Source: a virus. From it: DNA of 22,475 nt. Each line of letters starts with the position of its first letter. The first letter of the stretch is position 1. Where the stretch lies: the IMG/VR virus record IMGVR_UViG_3300031523_000010, positions 1-22,475 of that record. One strand, 5' to 3'. This document shows, one piece after another, positions 14,863 through 21,320 of the stretch. A program made the translations under genes and the position numbers. The notes under the pieces were generated by a model, which worked only from the letters and a program-made list of their open reading frames with translations, did no database searches and had not been told where the DNA came from.

Positions 14863-14928
14863 ATGTTGCACCACTCAGTTCGGTTTGAGTATGATCAAGT
14901 CGACTTCAACCTACAGGATTTTGATTGA
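14863..14928 (+). CDS. Possible 21-residue leader ORF upstream of nrdA
   Basis: ATG at 14863 opens a 21-codon frame (MLHHSVRFEY, then DQVDFNLQDFD). Its TGA is directly followed by the nrdA ATG (TGAATG). No Shine-Dalgarno for it is visible; a weak sigma70 promoter would start downstream of its ATG. The adjacency could allow coupling, but a short open frame can arise by chance. Confidence 0.25.
   Translation: MLHHSVRFEYDQVDFNLQDFD
14866..14895 (+). promoter_or_regulatory. Weak candidate sigma70 promoter for nrdA
   Basis: TTGCAC (14866-14871), an 18-bp spacer and TATGAT (14890-14895). The -10 is good and the -35 poor. The predicted start near 14902 leaves about 27 nt of leader, which includes an AGGA Shine-Dalgarno. 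Confidence 0.3.
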
Positions 14929-17226
14929 ATGCCCAACATTAATGTTACCAAAAGAGATGGGGAATTGACCCCATTGGATTACAATAAGATCCACTTCATA
15001 TTAGAAGAGTCTACTAAAGGACTATCTGGTGTGTCTGTGTCTGATATTGAATTGAACGCATCCCTACAGTTTAACCCCGAAATTAAGACAACCGATATTC
15101 ATGCCATTCTAATTAGATCGGCTGTTGATTTGATTTCTGTCGATACACCAAATTATGAAATCGTTGCAGCAAGATTGACCAATTACAACCTACGTAAGGA
15201 AGTGTTTGATGGTTACGTGACTCCACCATTGGGTGACGTAATCCGGAAGAACGTAAGTATCTCCGTTTACGACAGTGCATTGGTAGAGAATTACACATCT
15301 GATGAAATTGATCATCTGGATAGCCACATCGATCACGATCGTGATGATCTTTTTAAGTCTGCGGGGATACAGCAATGTATCGATAAGTACCTGATTCAAG
15401 ATAGACAATCTGGGGAAATTTATGAAACCCCACAGTATATGTATATGTGTATTGCAATGACACTATTCTCTAGCTATCCTGATCATACACGCATGATGTA
15501 TGTGGTTGGGTATTATGATGAAATCAGTCAATTTAATATCAATCTACCAACACCCATATTGTGTGGTGTTCGAACTCCATTGCGACAATATTCATCGTGT
15601 GTATTAATTGATGTCGATGATACCATAGATAGCATAATACAAGCCGATAGTTATGTTAAAAAATATACATCTCAACGTGCTGGGATTGGAATCAATGCTG
15701 GACGAATTCGTGCAATTGGATCCAAAGTTCGTGGGGGTGAAGTAGTCCACACTGGAGTGATTCCTTTCTTGAAGTGCTTCGAGACTAGTGTCCGGTCATG
15801 CACCCAAGGTGGAGTGCGTGGAGGTAGCGCTACAGTGTACTTTCCATTCTGGCATAAAGAGATAGAAGATATTATTGTACTGAAGAACAACAAAGGTACA
15901 GACGAGAATAGAGTCCGAAATATGGACTATAACATCCAAGTCAATAAATTGTTTTTCCAGCGTGTCATATCTGGAGCTGATATCACACTTTTTTCTCCTC
16001 ACGAAGTCCCAGAAGTATACGAGCACTTTGGTGATGATCAATTCGAAGCATTGTATGTAGCAGCTGAGCAAGATCCAACATTGAGTTCTATTAAAATAAA
16101 TGCACGCACATTGTTTGTTGATATGATCCGAGAACGCATTGAGACAGGTCGATTGTATCTAATGAATATCGATCATTGTAATTCTCACTCAAGCTTCACA
16201 GTTCCAATCAGGCAATCAAATCTGTGTTGTGAAATTACATTACCAACCGAACCATCCCAAACATATGATGATCCAGAATCGGAAGTTGCGTTGTGCATCC
16301 TGTCTGCCATTAACTTGGGAAATATTGACGTCAATAACATGCACGCTCAAATGAAAAAGCGGTGTGACCTGGCAGTTAGAGCATTGGATTCGGTTATCGA
16401 TCTACAGGAATATCCAATAGTCCCAGCAAAGACTGCAACACTGAATCGACGATCGCTTGGTGTGGGTTACATTGGTATGGCACACTTTATTGCAAAAAAC
16501 AAAATGTTCTTTGGTGATGCAGATTCTGTGCGATTGATGGATGAAGTTACTGAACTATTCCAGTATCATTTGATTGAAACATCAATTGAATTAGCTAAAG
16601 AACATGGACCTTGCCCCCTATACTTGGAAACTAAGTATGGTCAGGGAATCTTACCCATAGATACATACTCCAAGAGTGTGGATGAAGTGTGTGATCGTCC
16701 ACTATCTCTCGATTGGGAAAAATTGAGACGTGATGTACTTGAGTTTGGAATTCGCAACAGCACTTTATCCTGCCAAATGCCATCTGAAAGTTCTAGTGTC
16801 ACATCCAATGAAACTAATGGCATTGAGGCACCACGCGCTGCAGTGATTCACAAAAAGTCCAAAAAAGGTATCCTTAAAATGGTACTTCCAGAATACAGAA
16901 GGTTGAAAGACTATTATGTGTTTGCATGGGATGAGAAGTACACCAACACCGGATACATTAACATATCTGCAGTGATCCAGAAATATTTTGATCAAGGTAT
17001 GTCAGTCAATGAATATTACGTTGCATCAAGATATCCAAATGGCGAACTTCCTGTAAAGGATGTGATGCGAAATATCATATACGGCCATAAAATGGGAATG
17101 AAGACATTCTACTATTTGAATTCAGATGATGGGAAGGTTGATCTACCTTCGGTTGGTGATGATAATAGCAAACAAGATGAATTGGACATGGGATCGGATT
17201 GTGAAGGTGGAGCCTGTTCAATTTAG
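14929..17226 (+). CDS. nrdA: Ribonucleoside-diphosphate reductase, large subunit (class Ia)
   Basis: 765 residues, aligning from end to end with E. coli NrdA (761). An ATP-cone-like N-terminus (VTKRDGELTPLDYNKIHFIL) suggests allosteric activity control. Active-site residues present: C224 in YSSCVLI, N431, C433 and E435 in SNLCCEI, Y728-Y729 in TFYYLN, and the C-terminal CX4C pair (C758, C763; CEGGACSI) that is re-reduced by thioredoxin or glutaredoxin. The conserved RAGIGINAGRIRA and GGVRGGSAT stretches are intact. It reduces ribonucleoside diphosphates to deoxy forms for phage DNA synthesis. An AGGA Shine-Dalgarno sits 10 nt before the ATG. nrdA and nrdB are the only plus-strand genes here. 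No intein or intron interrupts it, although phage nrd genes often carry them. Confidence 0.97.
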   Translation: MPNINVTKRDGELTPLDYNKIHFILEESTKGLSGVSVSDIELNASLQFNPEIKTTDIHAILIRSAVDLISVDTPNYEIVAARLTNYNLRKEVFDGYVTPPLGDVIRKNVSISVYDSALVENYTSDEIDHLDSHIDHDRDDLFKSAGIQQCIDKYLIQDRQSGEIYETPQYMYMCIAMTLFSSYPDHTRMMYVVGYYDEISQFNINLPTPILCGVRTPLRQYSSCVLIDVDDTIDSIIQADSYVKKYTSQRAGIGINAGRIRAIGSKVRGGEVVHTGVIPFLKCFETSVRSCTQGGVRGGSATVYFPFWHKEIEDIIVLKNNKGTDENRVRNMDYNIQVNKLFFQRVISGADITLFSPHEVPEVYEHFGDDQFEALYVAAEQDPTLSSIKINARTLFVDMIRERIETGRLYLMNIDHCNSHSSFTVPIRQSNLCCEITLPTEPSQTYDDPESEVALCILSAINLGNIDVNNMHAQMKKRCDLAVRALDSVIDLQEYPIVPAKTATLNRRSLGVGYIGMAHFIAKNKMFFGDADSVRLMDEVTELFQYHLIETSIELAKEHGPCPLYLETKYGQGILPIDTYSKSVDEVCDRPLSLDWEKLRRDVLEFGIRNSTLSCQMPSESSSVTSNETNGIEAPRAAVIHKKSKKGILKMVLPEYRRLKDYYVFAWDEKYTNTGYINISAVIQKYFDQGMSVNEYYVASRYPNGELPVKDVMRNIIYGHKMGMKTFYYLNSDDGKVDLPSVGDDNSKQDELDMGSDCEGGACSI

Positions 17227-17235
17227 TAAAAACGT

Positions 17236-17270
17236 CCCCCACTTGAGATTATCTTGAGTGGGGTTTTAAT
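17236..17270 (+). terminator. Intrinsic terminator or attenuator between nrdA and nrdB
   Basis: The stem CCCCACTTGAG / CTTGAGTGGGG (11 bp with two G-U pairs, loop ATTAT) is followed by TTTTAATTATT. It lies wholly in the 59-nt gap between nrdA and nrdB, so it probably reduces read-through into nrdB. Confidence 0.8.
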
Positions 17271-17285
17271 TATTGGAACTAACAT

Positions 17286-18395
17286 ATGAAAAAATCAGTA
17301 TTTTATACAGACCAGCTAACGTTTGCAGACGAGCCTATGTTTTATGGAACAGGCATGAATATTCAAGAGTATGCGAACCCACGACTTCCAGCTTTTGAAA
17401 AAGCTGACAACAAAATGATGGGTTTTTTCTGGAGACCAGAAGAAATATCATTACTCCAGGACAATGGTGAATTTAAGCGGTTGACCGAAGGTGAACGGTT
17501 TATATTTGTATCTAATTTGAAATATCAAATCCTATTAGATTCAATTCAATCCAGGGGCGTATTACATGCATTCTTACCAGCAACCACACTCCCTGAACTA
17601 GAAGCGGCAATAATTACTTGGGGATTCTTTGAAAAAATCCATAGCCGATCATACACACACATTATCCGGAATCTCTTTCCTGATCCAGCTGATGTGACGG
17701 ATCATATACTTGACGTCCCGGAAATTATGAGCAGGGCTGCAAGCATTGGTTACTATTATGATGATTTTATTGATTACCAACACCAGTATCTTGTAGATCC
17801 AAATAGTGTGGATATGAACTTACTCAAAGAGAAGTTATATCTTGCACTAATGTGTGTGAATATTCTGGAGGGGTTGAGGTTTTATGTATCCTTTGCATGC
17901 AACTTTGCCTTTGGTGAGAATAAGACGATGGAGGGTACGTCAAAAATAATGAGTTTGATATCTCGAGATGAAACCCAACATCTTGGGTTGACTCAAAATA
18001 TATTGAAGTATGTGAGGAATGGTTCAGAAGGTCCAGAGTGGGCTGCAATAGCTGTTAAATGTGCCCCAGTGGCTGTGCAGATGTTTAGAGACGCAGCATC
18101 CCAAGAGAAAATGTGGGCAGATTATCTGTTTACTGAAGGATCTATGATCGGATTGAATGCTGCAGTGCTGCACCTATACATAGACCACATCACCAATAAA
18201 CGGATGCGAGCAGTTGGGTTAGATGCTGTATTCCCTCCTACACGCAATCCATTAAATTGGATGGATCATTGGTTGAATAGCAGATCAGTTCAGAATGCTG
18301 GAATGGAAGTTCAACTGGATGCTTATCTGGTTGGTGCAATTAATTCTGATATATCTGACGGCGATTTTGATGACTTCAGTTCAATGTTGGGGTAG
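17286..18395 (+). CDS. nrdB: Ribonucleoside-diphosphate reductase, small subunit (class Ia)
   Basis: 369 residues, close to E. coli NrdB (376). All diiron ligands are present: D85 (LLDSIQ), E116 and H119 (FFEKIHSRSY), E195 (NILEGLRFYVSF), E229 and H232 (SRDETQHL). The radical tyrosine Y123 is in SRSYTH. The enzyme is therefore a normal tyrosyl-radical class Ia subunit. The acidic C-terminus (DGDFDDFSSMLG) would dock into NrdA. The ATG has GGA 8 nt upstream. It follows the nrdA terminator with no clear promoter of its own, and it faces the minus-strand 151-aa gene across the hairpin at 18401-18438. Confidence 0.97.
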   Translation: MKKSVFYTDQLTFADEPMFYGTGMNIQEYANPRLPAFEKADNKMMGFFWRPEEISLLQDNGEFKRLTEGERFIFVSNLKYQILLDSIQSRGVLHAFLPATTLPELEAAIITWGFFEKIHSRSYTHIIRNLFPDPADVTDHILDVPEIMSRAASIGYYYDDFIDYQHQYLVDPNSVDMNLLKEKLYLALMCVNILEGLRFYVSFACNFAFGENKTMEGTSKIMSLISRDETQHLGLTQNILKYVRNGSEGPEWAAIAVKCAPVAVQMFRDAASQEKMWADYLFTEGSMIGLNAAVLHLYIDHITNKRMRAVGLDAVFPPTRNPLNWMDHWLNSRSVQNAGMEVQLDAYLVGAINSDISDGDFDDFSSMLG

Positions 18396-18400
18396 CCAGG

Positions 18401-18438
18401 TTGCTAAGTATTCGGTATCATGCCTGAATACTTAGCAA
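18401..18438. terminator. Perfect 13-bp hairpin between convergent genes
   Basis: TTGCTAAGTATTC (18401-18413) pairs exactly with GAATACTTAGCAA (18426-18438) around a 12-nt loop. It lies just after the nrdB stop and contains the TGA of the minus-strand gene (18418-18420) in the loop. No strong T-run follows on either side, so it could be a terminator, an RNA 3'-end stabiliser, or both. Confidence 0.6.
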
Positions 18439-18873
18439 TGAGTGTGTAGATTTTAGTATTTCTTTTGCAACCAACCATCTCTTCAATCTGTGAACGTCGT
18501 GAATATCTGCCATCATACCACTATCGACTAAATCTGTTACATTAGCTATGTGTACAACTTCTGTGGTGGATGAGTCTACAATCATACCACTGATGGTATC
18601 ATCCTCATAATTTGATATTTTACAGAACCAATAATCGTGAATCACCGTGCGAAATGGTGACGTATAATCTGGCATAGAGCAATCAATCATGTAATCCATT
18701 ATACCGATCGTTATGTTCAATTGGGTTGAAAAATCCAGTATGTCAAAATCGGGATATAAACCCTTTACAGCCTGGTATGGTGTCACCTCGGGTGTGAATA
18801 TTGGACCAGGGTTATCCCCATACTTCTCAATTATGTCACCAGCTAGTTGGACTGTCAAATTGTGTTTGTACAT
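18418..18873 (-). CDS. Unknown protein (151 aa), probable early gene
   Basis: No family recognised. The sequence is acidic and mixed, with FTPEVTPYQAVKGLYPDFDI, IHDYWFCKISNYEDD and a helical end DVHRLKRWLVAKEILKSTHS. No membrane segment or signal peptide. Purine-rich GAGACTGAGAG lies directly before the ATG, overlapping the end of the 92-aa gene. It is the second gene behind the sigma70 promoter at 19185-19214, so probably expressed early. Its last codons form one arm of the hairpin with nrdB. Confidence 0.7.
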   Translation of the reverse strand: MYKHNLTVQLAGDIIEKYGDNPGPIFTPEVTPYQAVKGLYPDFDILDFSTQLNITIGIMDYMIDCSMPDYTSPFRTVIHDYWFCKISNYEDDTISGMIVDSSTTEVVHIANVTDLVDSGMMADIHDVHRLKRWLVAKEILKSTHSLLSIQA

Positions 18874-18877
18874 ACTC

Positions 18878-19156
18878 TCAGTCTCGTATCAATACCAAAT
18901 CATGAAATCTGATTAGCTTGCAATTCACTAAGTAATTGTGAATTCCTGTCTGTATTGAGTTGGTGGATTCAATATACGCTAAAATGATTGGTTCCTCTAT
19001 ATTTATAGATATCACAACTTCGCCAAAACTGTCCGTGACAACCACATTGAGTGTGGTCAAATTTATTGATACTAAAAAATAGTCAAAGTGATGACTCCTA
19101 TTTACATTGCAAATAGGAGTCATTTGAATCATCGATATTAGGTCATCTCGCGTCAT
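18878..19156 (-). CDS. Unknown small protein (92 aa), probable early gene
   Basis: No family recognised. It is mostly alternating hydrophobic strand sequence (FDYFLVSINLTTLNVVVTDS, then FGEVVISINIEEPIILAYIE), suggesting a small beta-rich fold. The first gene behind a near-perfect host-type promoter, with a leader of about 20 nt and no visible Shine-Dalgarno. Small unknown genes behind strong sigma70 promoters in T4-like phages often act against host functions; here that is only a guess. Confidence 0.65.
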   Translation of the reverse strand: MTRDDLISMIQMTPICNVNRSHHFDYFLVSINLTTLNVVVTDSFGEVVISINIEEPIILAYIESTNSIQTGIHNYLVNCKLIRFHDLVLIRD

Positions 19157-19184
19157 ATTGGTGCTGTGATTGGTATTAAAACAT

Positions 19185-19214
19185 ATTATACCCTTATTCG
19201 GCGAGTATTGTCAA
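19185..19214 (-). promoter_or_regulatory. Strong sigma70 (early) promoter
   Basis: The minus strand has consensus TTGACA (19209-19214), an 18-bp spacer and consensus TATAAT (19185-19190). It begins directly after the stop of the 80-aa gene and is followed by the 92-aa gene. Start expected near 19178. Confidence 0.85.
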
Positions 19215-19457
19215 CTAAAACATTGCCAATATCTTATCCATATTGGCAATGACTATGCCACTACAGAGTACAACTAGAGTAGCGATGTCAAACATCATGG
19301 ACTTGTTTGTAGCTGAACGGTGCTCTTCCATTAAGTTCTCCACCAGCTGACTATTCTCTTCCAGGGATACATGAAATGAATCCCGGACATTAATTAACTC
19401 ATTCGTAAAAGTTTCAACATGATCTAACTGTACTGCATCATTACCTAAGTGTTTCAT
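19215..19457 (-). CDS. Small membrane protein with coiled-coil region
   Basis: 80 residues. The first 50 are helical and charged (LDHVETFTNELINVRDSFHV, then EENSQLVENLMEEH). Residues ~55-72 form one hydrophobic segment (MFDIATLVVLCSGIVIAN), followed by a short MDKILAMF tail. There is no signal peptide, so it is probably anchored by the C-terminal helix. No family recognised. Its ATG overlaps the end of the topoisomerase gene by 4 nt (ATGA), so it is translated with it. It could be a holin-like or membrane-tether protein, but one such segment is not enough to say. Confidence 0.7.
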   Translation of the reverse strand: MKHLGNDAVQLDHVETFTNELINVRDSFHVSLEENSQLVENLMEEHRSATNKSMMFDIATLVVLCSGIVIANMDKILAMF

Positions 19458-20782
19458 TTTACTGCTCCTGTGAATTGTTTTTTGATGTCTTTAAGTTCAT
19501 TAATGTAAATCGCCCGTCGAATATCTTCAGACCCCAATATGGTTACATATTCGGATAATATTTCCCGATTGGTTGTTAAGCTCTTTTCAACCTTTGCACG
19601 TTCATCTAGTGTGTATCTGTAGGTTGGTAGTCCTGATATATATGATACATTCACGATGCCAATATCTTGCAACCAGGAATCAAAGTCCTTTTTAGTTTGC
19701 TTCTTAGTAGCAACCAACCCAGCTTGTTGATCTATCGCCGTTATGATATCAACTTCTTTCTGGATGTCATCTTCAATAATGGATTTAAGTCGCTCATATC
19801 TAGCCACATACCAACCCAACCTCCACTCTGTGAATGTTGTAATGATCTCAACGTCATTGGTTCCCATCACAGTTTTGTGGGTGAAGTCCAATACATTTAA
19901 GTTTTCTGATACATTGACGACCAATCCCAATTTGGTGAGCAGCTGATCGTCACTAAGTTTTCCAGCTTCCCCCCTTTTAAACTGAACATCGATTGAAATT
20001 GAGTCTCTACTGCGGTCTTCATAATCTGAGATAGCATCAACATCCAATAATTTATTCAGTTTGCTGTTATCATTTTGTAGGATTTTTGCATGCGAGGTAC
20101 CAAACGGAATTCGAGTTATTGTTACATTACTTGCATTCTTTCTAACAACTTCACCCTTGAACACCCACTTAGAATCTCGGTGAGTAGCTACATCATTGGT
20201 GGGTAAGAAAGTGGGAGTTGTGGGCGTTACCTTTTTCCCTTTCAAATAGTCCAGCTGTCGATCAACTACATCCTGCAACTTCCTTGGAGCTATCGTTGTC
20301 GAAAAACCAACTGCAATTCCATCTGCGGGGTTGAGTAATACAATTGGGACGATTGGGAGAAAGTGCACAGGTTCCATCAATGTTGAATCATAGTTCTCCA
20401 TCATTGGCACAAGTTCAATGTCTTTAAATAAAATCTGTTTAGCAAATTCAGATACTTCCACACTCGTATATCTTGACGCAGCATATGCTGTATTATTAAC
20501 ACAAGTGCCAAAAGCTCCATATCCTTTAAGTAATGGATAATTGTTACCATATGGAGCAGCTAGTGTATTGATCGTTCCTTCTGGTGGACTGTGGGGGTGG
20601 AGTGGTAGAGTTGCACCAGCTAGAGATGCAGATTTGTGCTTCTTTCCATCCCTAGCAGTCCACAATACACGTCTAGCAGCTGGCTTAATTCCATCAGTTA
20701 TTGCCGGAATTGCTCTATTGGTAATAACATATAGAGCGAACTCTTTTCGTAATGATTCAATATAGTCAGACGATTTCATCAT
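19454..20782 (-). CDS. 52: DNA topoisomerase II, medium subunit (gp52)
   Basis: 442 residues, the same size as T4 gp52 (441). ITNRAIPAITDGIKPAARRV (~20-39) is the GyrA/ParC breakage-reunion start. AASRYTSVEV holds the catalytic R104-Y105 that attacks DNA. PLLKGYGAFGT and the LPIVPIVLLNPADGIAVGFS stretch are typical. The C-terminal part is helical with no GyrA-type beta-pinwheel, as in T4. Together with the gp39-like subunit it makes the phage topoisomerase that relaxes DNA and supports replication start. Two adjacent Met codons start the gene; the stop overlaps the small membrane protein gene. Confidence 0.95.
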   Translation of the reverse strand: MMKSSDYIESLRKEFALYVITNRAIPAITDGIKPAARRVLWTARDGKKHKSASLAGATLPLHPHSPPEGTINTLAAPYGNNYPLLKGYGAFGTCVNNTAYAASRYTSVEVSEFAKQILFKDIELVPMMENYDSTLMEPVHFLPIVPIVLLNPADGIAVGFSTTIAPRKLQDVVDRQLDYLKGKKVTPTTPTFLPTNDVATHRDSKWVFKGEVVRKNASNVTITRIPFGTSHAKILQNDNSKLNKLLDVDAISDYEDRSRDSISIDVQFKRGEAGKLSDDQLLTKLGLVVNVSENLNVLDFTHKTVMGTNDVEIITTFTEWRLGWYVARYERLKSIIEDDIQKEVDIITAIDQQAGLVATKKQTKKDFDSWLQDIGIVNVSYISGLPTYRYTLDERAKVEKSLTTNREILSEYVTILGSEDIRRAIYINELKDIKKQFTGAVK

Positions 20783-20793
20783 TCTACATACTC

Positions 20794-21309
20794 TCAGTCA
20801 GTTGGATCTAAAGGTTCTACATATTCAATATCAAAAACGATATCACCATCTACCCACTCTAATGATTTCACATCGAAGTCATCTGGCACATCATACGATA
20901 TAGTCATGTGAGCCTTGTAATTGGGATAATCTGTTGTAGCTTCAGTGGTACTCATTATTTCTTTATTGCGATTATTGGCCCAATCACACTTCAATATAGC
21001 AACCAACACATTTTTTGAATCTTCAGTGTTGTGTGAATTCCACATTTCGAACTTAGCAATCGTTGCTGGTGCCCCAGGTACAATCTTCTTATCATCAATA
21101 TCGTGAAAAGTCGGTAGATGCACTCCACTATACACGAGAGTGCAATGTAGGTCCTTATTCTTTGATGGAATTTTATTGGTTTTCATGAATTTGGTGATGC
21201 GCTTAACGGACTCCGTCGATGGACGTATCGCAATGAACGTACCACCTTTGGATTCTGTTTTTTCTACCTCAGGATCTTCTTCGGTTTTATTAATCTCATT
21301 CAATTTCAT
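20794..21309 (-). CDS. 2H phosphoesterase, Acb1-like (probable anti-CBASS)
   Basis: 171 residues with the two H-x-T motifs of 2H phosphoesterases: LHCTLVYSG (H55, T57) and KAHMTISYD (H134, T136). The C-terminal DIEYVEPLD resembles the end of T4 gp57B (Acb1). Acb1 cuts the cyclic oligonucleotide signals of bacterial CBASS defence. Other family members are cyclic phosphodiesterases and 2'-5' RNA ligase-like enzymes, so the specific call is less certain than the fold. The N-terminus MKLNEINKTEEDPEVEKTES is a polar extension before the domain starts at GGTFIAIRPS. It lies between the two topoisomerase genes, with gaps of 11 nt on both sides, so it is expressed with them. Confidence 0.8.
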   Translation of the reverse strand: MKLNEINKTEEDPEVEKTESKGGTFIAIRPSTESVKRITKFMKTNKIPSKNKDLHCTLVYSGVHLPTFHDIDDKKIVPGAPATIAKFEMWNSHNTEDSKNVLVAILKCDWANNRNKEIMSTTEATTDYPNYKAHMTISYDVPDDFDVKSLEWVDGDIVFDIEYVEPLDPTD

Positions 21310-21320
21310 ATTATATTATC

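Noticed and set aside
10111-18395. Inteins or introns in the helicase, nrdA or nrdB
   Set aside because: I looked because these genes host them in other phages, but all three align without interruption across their active-site motifs.
19000-19007. TATAAATA on the minus strand inside the 92-aa gene
   Set aside because: It lies in coding DNA 127 nt from the next gene, is followed by TA instead of CT, and a few such octamers are expected by chance in AT-rich DNA.
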